Positions 6,510-14,463 of a DNA stretch of 37,362 bases are shown here, piece by piece. Every line of letters starts with the position of its first letter. Within the stretch, counting starts at the first letter, position 1. Position numbers and translations under genes: made by a program. Below the pieces are notes generated by a model. That model saw nothing but the letters and a program-made list of their open reading frames with translations. It did not search any database and had not been told where the DNA came from. This stretch comes from Victivallis vadensis. GTDB lineage: Bacteria > Verrucomicrobiota > Lentisphaeria > Victivallales > GWF2-50-93. The stretch is from contig CAMCYE010000022.1 in the NCBI GenBank assembly GCA_945883805.1, forward strand, positions 1 to 37,362, read 5' to 3'.

Positions 6510-7532
6510 TCATGCTGTCCATTCCGTTATCGCAGCAGCAGCCGCACAATCGACAATATCATCGGAGGAACAGCCTCGTGAAACATCATTGAAAGGGCGG
6601 CGAAGCCCCTGCACGAGAGGGCCGATCGCAATTGCGCCCGCAAGCCGTTCCGTTGCCTTGTACATTGTGTTGCCGCAGTTCAAATCCGGAAATATGAGCA
6701 CATTGCAAGTTCCGGCAATTTCGGAACCGGGCGCCTTTGCCCTGCCAATTGCAGGAATCACAGCGGCGTCAAACTGGAATTCACCGTCTATCTTCAACTG
6801 GGGATCAAGCAACTTCGCCTTTGCTGTTGCTTCGATGACCTTGTCTATTGTCGGATCTTTTGCAGACCCCTTTGTCGAACAGCTTATCATGCCGACACGG
6901 GGTTCATCGCCAGTAAAAGTCCTGTATGTCCGTGCAGTGCAAACTGCGATTTCCGCAAGCTGGTCGGCATTCGGGTTGATATTCATCCCGCAGTCGGCAT
7001 AAAAGAGCGCCCCGTTAAAACCCCACTTCGAATCGGGCAACTGCATGATGAAATAGGCGGAAGCCGTTTTTATCCCTGGTGCGGTTTTAAAAAGCTGAAG
7101 CGACGGTTTAGTCTTCTGAGCCGTATTGTGATTATAACCTTTAGGATTACCCCCTCCGGACACATAGCCGTGTGCATCGCCCGCACAGACCATTGCGGCA
7201 GAAAAAACACAACTGTCCTTGATCCATTCCCTTGCCTGCTCTTCCGTCAGTCCCTTGCTTTTGCGGAGTTCGTAAACCGTAGCTGCGTAATAGTTGAATC
7301 TCGGCGAGGAAAGCATGTCAACAACTTCAACGCCATTCAGGCTTATCGAATTATCTCTGGCAAGTTTTTCTATTGCCTCCCCCACGCCGACAAGAACCGG
7401 ACGGGCATAACCGGTCGCCACCAGCTTCTCGGCAGCCTTTAGATTGCGCACGTCATCGCTCTCGGTAAGGCATATCCTGCGGTTCAGGGCTTTAGCCCTG
7501 AACCTGATTTTCTCAAGCACTGTCTCAGACAT
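6510..7532 (-). CDS. pta: Phosphate acetyltransferase
   Basis: The 340-residue protein is a single-domain Pta, which interconverts acetyl-CoA and acetyl phosphate in the Pta-AckA acetate pathway. Recognisable parts are the N-terminal LTESDDVRNLKAAEKL, the central PGIKTASAYFIM and the C-terminal FPDLNCGNTMYKATERLAGA. A good AAAGGAAAAG ribosome-binding site precedes the ATG. One oddity: where most Pta proteins read SGAVHTTADTIRPALQ, this one has SGGGNPKGYNHNTAQKTKPSLQ, an apparent short insertion and rewriting at the active-site entrance. No ackA lies nearby. It could act on another acyl-CoA (phosphotransbutyrylase-like), but the overall match favours Pta. Confidence 0.88.
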   Translation of the reverse strand: MSETVLEKIRFRAKALNRRICLTESDDVRNLKAAEKLVATGYARPVLVGVGEAIEKLARDNSISLNGVEVVDMLSSPRFNYYAATVYELRKSKGLTEEQAREWIKDSCVFSAAMVCAGDAHGYVSGGGNPKGYNHNTAQKTKPSLQLFKTAPGIKTASAYFIMQLPDSKWGFNGALFYADCGMNINPNADQLAEIAVCTARTYRTFTGDEPRVGMISCSTKGSAKDPTIDKVIEATAKAKLLDPQLKIDGEFQFDAAVIPAIGRAKAPGSEIAGTCNVLIFPDLNCGNTMYKATERLAGAIAIGPLVQGLRRPFNDVSRGCSSDDIVDCAAAAAITEWTA

Positions 7533-7745
7533 TATATCTTTTCCTTTCTGTGGCCAAAGGCCGTAATTTTAAATTCCAAAAAAGATTTCACCACTAATTT
7601 TCACCAGTCTTCGCCAATGAGCTACGCCCTGGCAGGCTAATCGCCACTGACAGGAATTAAATACAAACCATGCAATGAATGAAGATTAGTGGTTAAAAAT
7701 ATTTTTCCTGTATTGTTATAATTTTGAAATCCCTTAACGTCTATT

Positions 7746-7771
7746 AAAAAAAACGCGCGGTTACCGCGCGT
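7746..7771 (-). terminator. Rho-independent terminator of the 7799-8524 gene
   Basis: On the minus strand a GC-rich 8-bp stem (ACGCGCGG/CCGCGCGT with a three-base loop) is followed by eight U residues (7746-7753). It lies 28 bases after the stop of the secreted-protein gene. Confidence 0.85.
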
Positions 7772-7798
7772 TTTTCATAAATCATTTTCCGCTGAAAA

Positions 7799-8524
7799 TT
7801 ATTTTTTCTCGTCCTTTGCCTTCTCAACGCATGCAGTAGGGGCGTAATCATCTCCCCTAAGATCAATCATGGCAAATCCTGCAAAGAAATCAACAATTTC
7901 AATTGGATGGACTGCAACGCCCACAGTGACTAGCCAACCGGCATTCGCGCCTATTTCCCAAAAGTCCCTGATTTCCTGAGTATAAGTGAAATCATCTTTT
8001 GGCATTGCAAGGCTAAGGGGTTTTCTCTTTAATATGAATTCCCTAGTGGTGCCAAAGTTATCGTCAACATATCCCCGTTCAGAAGTCAAGCAGATGAATT
8101 CGTAGTTCCAGCCGGATGCATATCCGCCACCGAACTGTCTTGCATAATCCTTGCCGAGGAAATATTTATCCCCGTACATTCCACCAATCTGCATCCAATG
8201 AGTAGCCCTGGCTTCAACACCAAATTCCGCGCCTGCACCAAGGTCAAGGGTGACTATGTCGAAAAGGTCAAGGAATCTGTTGGAAACATAAAAAAAGGCC
8301 GTCTTGAGATTTGAACAAGACGTCTGCGATTCAGCCTTTTTGACTTCTTCAGCTTTTGGCGCATCGGGTGACTTGTCAGCCTTCTTTGTCTCCGCGAAGA
8401 TTCCAACACCCTCCTTGGTGGGAGGTGCCGTTTTCTTGACATCGGATGCCACTTCTGCGCCATAGACGACGAAACCCGCCCAAAAAAGCGCCACGGCCAA
8501 GAGAACAAGCAATTTTCTGTCCAT
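7799..8524 (-). CDS. Secreted protein of unknown function, 241 aa
   Basis: The signal peptide spans about residues 1-22 (MDRKLLVLLAVALFWAGFVV then YGAE). A Lys/Pro/Ala-rich low-complexity linker follows (about 25-68). The folded C-terminal domain carries the repeated Gly-aromatic pattern of beta-barrel or lipocalin-like envelope proteins, ending in VTVGVAVHPIEIVDFFAGF. A motif of this kind, an HP.EI.DF segment then DLRGDD, seems typical of PVC-type envelope proteins, but I cannot name the family. No lipobox is present. It is transcribed alone: hprK lies upstream and a strong terminator follows. Confidence 0.7.
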   Translation of the reverse strand: MDRKLLVLLAVALFWAGFVVYGAEVASDVKKTAPPTKEGVGIFAETKKADKSPDAPKAEEVKKAESQTSCSNLKTAFFYVSNRFLDLFDIVTLDLGAGAEFGVEARATHWMQIGGMYGDKYFLGKDYARQFGGGYASGWNYEFICLTSERGYVDDNFGTTREFILKRKPLSLAMPKDDFTYTQEIRDFWEIGANAGWLVTVGVAVHPIEIVDFFAGFAMIDLRGDDYAPTACVEKAKDEKK

Positions 8525-8668
8525 TGTTGAAAAAACCTTTCAATATTTTTTTAACGATTGAATAAATTAGCCCAAAAACATTTTAAAATAAGCCTTTTGT
8601 TTAAACTTTCAAATGGATCTGCCAAGTGCCTCAGTCATATGTGCGGGAATATTCATGGTCAACGGATC

Positions 8669-9616
8669 CTAGACATGCGGAGTAATGCGTTTTATTATAG
8701 CCTCATTTAGAACTTTTCCGGCATGGAGCCCGAGTGAACGCATCCTGAACTCCTGTGCGGCGATTTCAACGAGATTGGACGTTTCACGTCCCGGAGCGAC
8801 AGGCAGGGTTATATGCGGAACATCAAATCCAAGCAACCTGTATGTCTCACTTTCAAGTCCGGTTCTTTCGACCTTAAACACCTGATCCCAAGCTTTAAGG
8901 GTTACGACCAGATCGATTTCCTTCCTCTGTCGGAAAGCGGAAACACCGAAGAGCTGAATGACATTGATAAGGCCAAGCCCGCGTATCTCGATAAATCCGA
9001 ACATTTCCTCCATCGCCGCTGCGCCAATGAGCGACGAACCGCCGGGATGGCTGATTTTAACTACATCATCGGCAATCAACGCCGCACCCCGCCGGATCAG
9101 GGCTAGCGCACATTCGCTTTTACCGACACCGCTTGATCCCCTTATCAGCACACCTGTTCCCTGAACCTCAATAAGATTCCCGACAACAGTGATGCTTGGT
9201 GAAAGCTCCCTTTCAAGATAAATAACTATTCCGTTGATAACGTGGTAGGTTATCATCGAGGAAATAAAAACAGGCAGTCCGATCTCATTGCTGAGCTCGA
9301 TAAAAAGCGGATGCGGGGTCAGCCCTCTCGCAAATACGATGCAGGGCATGTACTCCTCTAGATATTTGCTTATTGAATTATAACGATCCTGCTCGGAAAG
9401 CGAATTAAGATATGCGTATTCGGCCATTCCGATTATATGCACCCTCTTATCCGCAAAATAATCAAAAAAACCGGCCAACACAAGACCCGGCCGCTGAATC
9501 GACCCCTCGGTGATCTCCCTGTCCCCGCCATTTTTCCCGGAAATCCACTGAAGCTTCAAATTCTTCTCGTTTTCCCTGAAAAACCGGGCGACATCAACAG
9601 CCTTTGTCTTTGTCAT
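8669..9616 (-). CDS. hprK: HPr kinase/phosphorylase
   Basis: The 315-residue protein has the two-domain layout of HprK. The N-terminal regulatory domain covers about 1-130. The C-terminal P-loop kinase domain has Walker A GSSGVGKS (160-167), ADD (182-184) and the family signature FIEIRGLGLINV (208-219). HprK phosphorylates, and dephosphorylates with phosphate, the seryl residue of HPr. The His-Gly usually found just before the strand leading to Walker A is Val-Gly here (about 145-146). AGGGGGA precedes the ATG. No ptsH or PTS enzyme is in the window, so its job here may be regulatory, as in other Gram-negative bacteria with incomplete PTS. It follows hpf by 188 bases. Confidence 0.9.
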   Translation of the reverse strand: MTKTKAVDVARFFRENEKNLKLQWISGKNGGDREITEGSIQRPGLVLAGFFDYFADKRVHIIGMAEYAYLNSLSEQDRYNSISKYLEEYMPCIVFARGLTPHPLFIELSNEIGLPVFISSMITYHVINGIVIYLERELSPSITVVGNLIEVQGTGVLIRGSSGVGKSECALALIRRGAALIADDVVKISHPGGSSLIGAAAMEEMFGFIEIRGLGLINVIQLFGVSAFRQRKEIDLVVTLKAWDQVFKVERTGLESETYRLLGFDVPHITLPVAPGRETSNLVEIAAQEFRMRSLGLHAGKVLNEAIIKRITPHV

Positions 9617-9633
9617 TTAGCCATCCCCCTGAG

Positions 9634-9650
9634 GCGGGTCATGCCCGCAA
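9634..9650. repeat. Hairpin, copy 2 of the small dispersed element
   Basis: GCGGG-TCATG-CCCGC followed by AA matches the core of the element at 2423-2462. It lies between hpf and hprK, about 20 bases before the hprK start, and might affect hprK translation. Confidence 0.4.
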
Positions 9651-9745
9651 TACAAATTTGAGGTTCGTTTACATTTTGAGTGGGTCAACACACAAAATAT
9701 GAAAATAATTGAATATCCACTCGATCTGAGAAGGAGCCAAATTTG

Positions 9746-9776
9746 AACATCCAACATCAAACGTTCAACATTCAAC
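9746..9776. repeat. Four imperfect AACATYC heptamer repeats
   Basis: The units AACATCC, AACATCA, AACGTTC and AACATTC run head to tail in the hpf-hprK gap. This is a short degenerate tandem repeat with no visible function. Confidence 0.5.
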
Positions 9777-9804
9777 AAGTGATAAGAAAACACAAGGGCG
9801 TAGT

Positions 9805-10152
9805 TTACTCTTCCATCGCCTTTGCCTCAGCTGTCTTGATCTTCTCGTTCTCCTTAGCCTGTTTGTGATGATCGTGAATCTTGTCAAAATGCTTTGAAAT
9901 CTGATTGTGAATCTTCACGATGGCTGCGTCAATGGATTCGAGCATGTCGTAGGATTCTGCATCTGCCTCCACGTCAAGATTCTTGCCATGCACAATTACC
10001 TCGGCCTTGCAGTGTGTTTTCTGCACGTCAAGGACAACCCTCACATTCCCTATTTTATTATAGGGTTCAAGAATCGCCTCAAGTTTTTCTTTTGCATAGT
10101 TTTTAACTGCCTCTGTCACTGAAAGGTGACGACCACTTACGATGATTTCCAT
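9805..10152 (-). CDS. hpf: Ribosome hibernation-promoting factor, short form
   Basis: The 115-residue protein begins with MEIIVSGRHLSVTEAVKNYA and continues with DVQKTHCKAEVIVHGKNLDVEAD and DMLESIDAAIVKIHNQI. This is the beta-alpha fold of the HPF/RaiA family, which binds the 30S decoding region and inactivates ribosomes in stationary phase. It lacks the C-terminal dimerisation domain of long HPF, so it is the short type, with only a Lys/Glu-rich tail after residue 95. It follows lptB by 30 bases. The lptB-hpf neighbourhood is the classical proteobacterial order, here without rpoN between them. Confidence 0.92.
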   Translation of the reverse strand: MEIIVSGRHLSVTEAVKNYAKEKLEAILEPYNKIGNVRVVLDVQKTHCKAEVIVHGKNLDVEADAESYDMLESIDAAIVKIHNQISKHFDKIHDHHKQAKENEKIKTAEAKAMEE

Positions 10153-10182
10153 TCTTCATCCTCCTTACGGTTAATCATTACA

Positions 10183-10926
10183 TTACATTGTGAATTTCGG
10201 TCCAAGATACAATTCCCGGGCCTTTTCATCGCTGACCAGGTAATCGCTATTACCCTCGGTGAGTATCTTACCCTCGCACATGAGATAAGCCCTGTCAACA
10301 CACGAAAGAGTTTCCCTGACATTATGATCGGTAATCAATATGCCCATCCCCTTGTCCCGGAGCTGTGCGATTATTTTCTGGACATCATACACCGCGATGG
10401 GATCCACTCCGCTGAAAGGCTCATCAAGCATCATGAACGACGGATTGGTCACTAGCGCCCGGGTTATTTCAAGCCTTCTCCTCTCGCCGCCGCTGAGTGT
10501 CATCGCCTTCTGGTTTGACAGATGTGCCAGCTCAAGCTCGCTTAAAAGCTCGTCAAGCCTCTTCATCCTCGCCTTGTGCGATAAATCAAGTGTCTCAAGT
10601 ATCGCCAAAATATTCTCCCTGACCGTGAGTTTTCTGAAAATGGAAGGTTCCTGGGCAAGGTATCCCATTCCCATCCTGGCGCGCTTGTACATCGGAACAG
10701 ATGAGACATCCTCTCCCCGGAAATGAATCCTTCCTCCGTCAGGTCTGATAAGCCCCATAATCATATAGAAACTTGTGGTCTTGCCAGCACCGTTGGGGCC
10801 GAGGAGCCCGACTACTTCACCCGTCTTAACATTCATTGAAACGTCATTGACAACCCGCCTGCCATGATAGGCCTTAAAAAGGTTATTGGCCTCCAAGAGC
10901 AGATTTCCAGTTTTTGCAGATTCCAT
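10183..10926 (-). CDS. lptB: LPS export ABC transporter ATP-binding protein LptB
   Basis: The 247-residue cytoplasmic ATPase powers LPS extraction from the inner membrane with LptFG. All ABC motifs are intact. These are Walker A GPNGAGKTT (about 39-47), Q-loop YLAQEPSIFRKLTV, signature LSGGERRR (about 144-151), Walker B FMMLDEPFSGVDP and the switch His in LITDHNVRE. The YLAQEPS and LEITRALV context is specific to LptB rather than to branched-chain amino acid transporters. It follows lptA by 21 bases. The lptF/lptG permeases are not in the window. Confidence 0.95.
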   Translation of the reverse strand: MESAKTGNLLLEANNLFKAYHGRRVVNDVSMNVKTGEVVGLLGPNGAGKTTSFYMIMGLIRPDGGRIHFRGEDVSSVPMYKRARMGMGYLAQEPSIFRKLTVRENILAILETLDLSHKARMKRLDELLSELELAHLSNQKAMTLSGGERRRLEITRALVTNPSFMMLDEPFSGVDPIAVYDVQKIIAQLRDKGMGILITDHNVRETLSCVDRAYLMCEGKILTEGNSDYLVSDEKARELYLGPKFTM

Positions 10927-10947
10927 CTTTATGAATTCCCGATAAAT

Positions 10948-11625
10948 TTATTTTTTATCTTCAGATTTATTTTCTCTCGCATTATCCGCGTCATCCTCGG
11001 ATTCAGGGGAACTTGAGTTCATTTTAATTTCACCGCCCTGAACCTCCACTTTTTCGCTATCCCTCCATATTGTGATTATTTCGCCCTTGAGCGTATCCCC
11101 GCCCCGCTTGAGAAGAGGGTTATTTTTCGTAAGGACAATTTTTCCTGTCTTGACATCATAGTCGGCATGTCCGGCAAGGGCCTTCTGCTCACCCTGCCCT
11201 TTTTCACTTTCGGAAAGGGACTTTCTTATTATGACAACATTTTCCTCGCATATTATCCTGGAAACCTGTTTGCTTTCCTCGGGATTGACATCTGCAGACT
11301 TAGCCGCATCTGGATTGACCGGCAACGCACTGACGCCGGGTTCTGTTTTTTTATCCTCAAGGAAAATCGTCATTTTCTTGCAGGAAATATTCATCTCCTC
11401 GTCATCAACCTTAACATTCCCAGTGAAAACTGCAATGTTCTTGGCAATGTCAATATCCATGGTGTCAGCATTGATGACAGTGGGTGTTTTGCCCGAACGT
11501 TTCTTCTCCGCCCCCTTTGTGGACTGGAAAAATGAAAGTCCCTGGGCGGACACATTGCCGGAAACAAACACGAATGCCAGGACAAATACCGATAGCATGA
11601 GACAATAAAAAAACCTGTTTTTCAT
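10948..11625 (-). CDS. lptA: LptA-like OstA-domain periplasmic LPS transport protein
   Basis: The protein has 225 residues with a signal peptide (about 1-27, ending VSAQG). The OstA/LptA core starts at TPTVINADTMDIDIAKNIAVFTG and continues at VDDEEMNISCKKMTIFL, the repeated beta-jellyroll strands that form the periplasmic LPS bridge. Between the strands is an unusual charged insertion (about 90-125, Asp/Glu/Lys/Pro-rich). The tail after about 205 is also acidic and disordered. E. coli LptA is 185 aa, so the insertion accounts for the extra length. It sits between lptC (6 bases upstream) and lptB, as expected. Confidence 0.85.
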   Translation of the reverse strand: MKNRFFYCLMLSVFVLAFVFVSGNVSAQGLSFFQSTKGAEKKRSGKTPTVINADTMDIDIAKNIAVFTGNVKVDDEEMNISCKKMTIFLEDKKTEPGVSALPVNPDAAKSADVNPEESKQVSRIICEENVVIIRKSLSESEKGQGEQKALAGHADYDVKTGKIVLTKNNPLLKRGGDTLKGEIITIWRDSEKVEVQGGEIKMNSSSPESEDDADNARENKSEDKK

Positions 11626-11631
11626 AATATT

Positions 11632-12135
11632 TTATTTCTTCTTCCCTGTTATCTTTTCATTTTCCTTCGCAATCTTATCGGCCTTTTCCCTGTCGGTCTC
11701 CAAGGTGCCGCGAAGAATTACCTTCACCTTGCTCCGTATGTGTATGGTTTCCTTTTTCTGGTCGGCATCAAACCCCACTCCATCCACATCCATGCCCGCA
11801 GACCTGAAGTGAACATCTTCGTCTCCCTGGATTATCTTGGTCGAACGGTCATAGACTCCCTTCGTGGTGGTGACGGTCCCCTTTATGTCGTTCTGATTCT
11901 TTCCGACCCATTCAATCTTGAGCTGATCAAGATCAATCCTCACATCCATGGTCTGGGCTTTCTGGCCGTAAATGATGCAATCCAGATCTCCTGTATCCTT
12001 ATTGTACTCAGGCAGTTTGAAATCATATAAAATAACAGAGTTTTCCCCGTTGCCGGCAACGACATTGTGGAAAAACGGAAAAATGCCGGACAACGCAAGG
12101 ATAATCAGACATATTTTTTCATCAAATCTTCCCAT
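11632..12135 (-). CDS. lptC: LPS export protein LptC
   Basis: The 167-residue protein has one N-terminal hydrophobic segment (about 8-27) followed by a beta-jellyroll domain. The domain includes VILYDFKLPEYNKDTGDLDC and KGVYDRSTKIIQGDEDVHFRS, the usual LptC pattern of a transformed fold beginning near YDF. LptC anchors the LptA bridge to the LptBFG transporter. The start lies inside the end of kdsC (31-base overlap), preceded by AAGGAAAAAGG in the kdsC coding sequence. The C-terminus is Lys-rich. Assignment rests on both domain pattern and position. Confidence 0.82.
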   Translation of the reverse strand: MGRFDEKICLIILALSGIFPFFHNVVAGNGENSVILYDFKLPEYNKDTGDLDCIIYGQKAQTMDVRIDLDQLKIEWVGKNQNDIKGTVTTTKGVYDRSTKIIQGDEDVHFRSAGMDVDGVGFDADQKKETIHIRSKVKVILRGTLETDREKADKIAKENEKITGKKK

Positions 12136-12626
12136 TGGCCTTTTTCCTTTAACAGAATTTCAATCACTTCCCTCACGGCACCATCGCCGCCATTGCGGGA
12201 TGTGCGAAAATCGCAGTATTCATCCATATATTCCGGCGCATCAGCCACCGTCACCGCAATTCCTGCCCGCCTCAGGATGGGGATATCAACGACATCGTCG
12301 CCAATGCAAAGACATTCATGGTCTTTCAAGTTAAACTCTTTAAGCAGAACTTCAAACGCCGCACCCTTGTCTTTCTCGCCCTCGTAGAGAAAGTCAAACT
12401 CAAGTTCGGCCGCGCGTCTTTTGTTGGCCCCGGCAGTACGTCCCGAAAGGGCGCCGACCTTGAGCCCAGCCCTTTTTGCAAGCTTTATCCCGTGCCCGTC
12501 CCTGACATGGAAGAACTTGATCTCCTCACCCGAAACTCCGGAATATCCGATAAGTCCGTTTGTCAGGACACCGTCTATGTCGAGGATCACTGCTTTGATT
12601 TTAGAGGCTTTTTGTTTTAAATTCAT
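12105..12626 (-). CDS. kdsC: 3-deoxy-D-manno-octulosonate 8-phosphate phosphatase
   Basis: The 173-residue HAD-superfamily phosphatase (C0 type, tetrameric in known members) releases phosphate from Kdo-8-phosphate. The nucleophile motif is LDIDGVLTNG (Asp16, Asp18). Motif II is ALSGRT. FFHVRDGHGIKLAKRAG is the KdsC-specific segment, and CIGDDVVDIPILRRAG is the motif III/IV region with the metal-binding aspartates. It overlaps kdsA by 26 bases and lptC by 31, so all three are probably translationally coupled. Confidence 0.95.
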   Translation of the reverse strand: MNLKQKASKIKAVILDIDGVLTNGLIGYSGVSGEEIKFFHVRDGHGIKLAKRAGLKVGALSGRTAGANKRRAAELEFDFLYEGEKDKGAAFEVLLKEFNLKDHECLCIGDDVVDIPILRRAGIAVTVADAPEYMDEYCDFRTSRNGGDGAVREVIEILLKEKGQWEDLMKKYV

Positions 12627-13422
12627 GGAGACTTTTTATTTTTTTAACAACGTCTTGCGCGGTTTTGAAATGAAGCGAATTCGGCCCATCGGAAAGCGCT
12701 GTTTCCGGACGCGGATGAATTTCCAGAAAAAGGACGTCCATGCCAACCGCCGCCGCCGCACAGGCAAGCGGATACACATACTGCCGCTGTCCACCGGATG
12801 AAGAACCGAGACCACCGGGCAGTTGGACGGAATGAGTCGCATCAAAAACAACAGGCACACCCATTTCCCTCATAATCACAAGGGAACGCATATCGACCAC
12901 AAGATTATTGTACCCGAAAGTTGTGCCCCTCTCCGTGAGCATCACTTTGTCATTCCCGGTTCTCCGAACCTTGTCTATGGCCGACCGCATATTTTCCGGA
13001 GCCATAAACTGCCCTTTTTTAATATTGACGGGCAACCCCGTCTTCCCGGCCGCCGAAAGCAGACTCGTCTGCCGGCAAAGAAATGCAGGTATTTGCAGGA
13101 CATCCACCACGGCTGCGACTTTCGCAACTTCGCCCACTTCATGAATGTCGGTCAGCACAGGCATCCCGAACTCCTGCTTGACCTCCGCCAGGATTTCCAG
13201 CCCCTCATCTATTCCAGGTCCCCTGAATGTTTCCCCGGATGACCTGTTTGCCTTGTCGTATGATGCCTTGAAAATTACAGGAATATCAAGTTTCACGCTG
13301 AGCTTTTTGAGGAATGAGGCGACCTCGAAACAGAGATCCCTGCTTTCAATCACGCAGGGTCCTGCTATCAGGACAAGGCCTTCTCCGATTCTAACACCAA
13401 ATGGCAGTTTTATTTTTTTCAT
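12601..13422 (-). CDS. kdsA: Kdo-8-phosphate synthase, metal-dependent class
   Basis: The 273-residue enzyme condenses phosphoenolpyruvate with arabinose-5-phosphate. The N-terminal motif LIAGPCVIES has Cys23 where metal-independent enzymes such as that of E. coli have Asn, so this is a class II, metal-requiring KdsA. Other conserved runs are FKASYDKANRSSGETFRGPG, LTDIHE and FDATHSVQLPGG. A DAHP synthase is excluded by these KdsA-specific runs. It sits between kdsB (23-base gap) and kdsC (overlap). Confidence 0.96.
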   Translation of the reverse strand: MKKIKLPFGVRIGEGLVLIAGPCVIESRDLCFEVASFLKKLSVKLDIPVIFKASYDKANRSSGETFRGPGIDEGLEILAEVKQEFGMPVLTDIHEVGEVAKVAAVVDVLQIPAFLCRQTSLLSAAGKTGLPVNIKKGQFMAPENMRSAIDKVRRTGNDKVMLTERGTTFGYNNLVVDMRSLVIMREMGVPVVFDATHSVQLPGGLGSSSGGQRQYVYPLACAAAAVGMDVLFLEIHPRPETALSDGPNSLHFKTAQDVVKKIKSLHEFKTKSL

Positions 13423-13445
13423 ATATTTAAATTATAGCTCCAAAA

Positions 13446-14186
13446 TCAGATTTTTCCTCTGGATTTGAGAAACTTCCTGACTGTTTCAAGATCCTCAGGC
13501 GTGTCAACCCCTATGCTTTCACAGTCGGCTATCACCACATAAATCCGGATTCCGTTTTCAAGCGCACGAAGTTGCTCGAGTTTTTCACATTTCTCAAGGG
13601 CCGACTCCGGAAGCGACACGAATTTCTCCAATGCCTTCCTGCGGTAGGCATATATCCCCCAGTGCCTGTAAAGGGGCATGTCTTCACCACCCTCCCTCAG
13701 AAAAGGAATGGCGGATCTGCTGAAATACAAGGCAAAATTCCCGCTGTCGACAACCGCTTTCACGATATTCGGGTTTCCTGCAATTTCGCTTCTCCGCGAA
13801 GGGACAGCGACTGTCGCCATTTCAATTGATTCGGCCGACTTCATGCAGGATATGAGCTTGTCTATGACAGAAGTCGGGAGAAGAGGCTCATCACCCTGCA
13901 CATTTACAATTATATCCGCATCAGGACACGCCTTACAGACGGCCTCACGGATCCTGTCTGTCCCAGAGGGATGCGCAACTGATGTCATTACCGCTTTCCC
14001 GCCAAAAGCCTCAACTGCAGAAAAGACCTTCCCGTCATCTGTTGCAACATAAACTTCATCTGCAACCGATGCTGAGGCCTTTTCATAGACCCACCTTATG
14101 ATTGGCTTCCCCTCAAGATCTGCAAGAACCTTGCCGGGGAACCGCATACTTCCATATCTTGCCGGAATAATTACGACTGATTTCAT
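13446..14186 (-). CDS. kdsB: CMP-Kdo synthetase
   Basis: The 246-residue cytidylyltransferase activates Kdo with CTP for transfer to lipid A. Diagnostic runs are IIPARYGSMRFPGKVLADL at the N-terminus, NVQGDEPLLP and YRHWGIYAYRRKALEKF. The frame is open to a TTG at 14198, but that codon overlaps the GGAG ribosome-binding site, so ATG 14186 is the start. It is the first gene of the kdsB-kdsA-kdsC-lptC-lptA-lptB-hpf run and has its own promoter at 14234-14262. Confidence 0.95.
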   Translation of the reverse strand: MKSVVIIPARYGSMRFPGKVLADLEGKPIIRWVYEKASASVADEVYVATDDGKVFSAVEAFGGKAVMTSVAHPSGTDRIREAVCKACPDADIIVNVQGDEPLLPTSVIDKLISCMKSAESIEMATVAVPSRRSEIAGNPNIVKAVVDSGNFALYFSRSAIPFLREGGEDMPLYRHWGIYAYRRKALEKFVSLPESALEKCEKLEQLRALENGIRIYVVIADCESIGVDTPEDLETVRKFLKSRGKI

Positions 14187-14233
14187 GTTCTGCTCCAAAA
14201 ACTGACAGAAAACTTGACTTTCATACCGATTGG

Positions 14234-14262
14234 AAGGTAGCCGAAGACGGGGGATAAATCAA
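14234..14262 (-). promoter_or_regulatory. Promoter of the kdsB envelope operon
   Basis: On the minus strand TTGATT (14257-14262), 17 bases, TACCTT (14234-14239), about 48 bases before the kdsB ATG. Spacer and flanks resemble those of the promoter at 16767-16795. The rest of the 14187-14463 gap shows nothing recognisable. Confidence 0.5.
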
Positions 14263-14463
14263 GTAAAACCAGGCAAAAAACACCGGATTCCCGTCTCAAT
14301 GCCCGACTTTTACGATTGGACGCCCATATAACAATTACGACACCGCTTAAAAACCTTAAAAGGGCCGGAAGATCAAAACTTCAGGGGAACCTATTGACGC
14401 TTCACCGGCAATAGAATCCATCTGAGCCCTGCATCCATCCTGAATTGAAAGTCGATTTGTGAA

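Noticed and set aside
9746..9776. Heptamer repeats as a CRISPR array
   Set aside because: The units are too short, degenerate and lack spacers; no cas genes are present.
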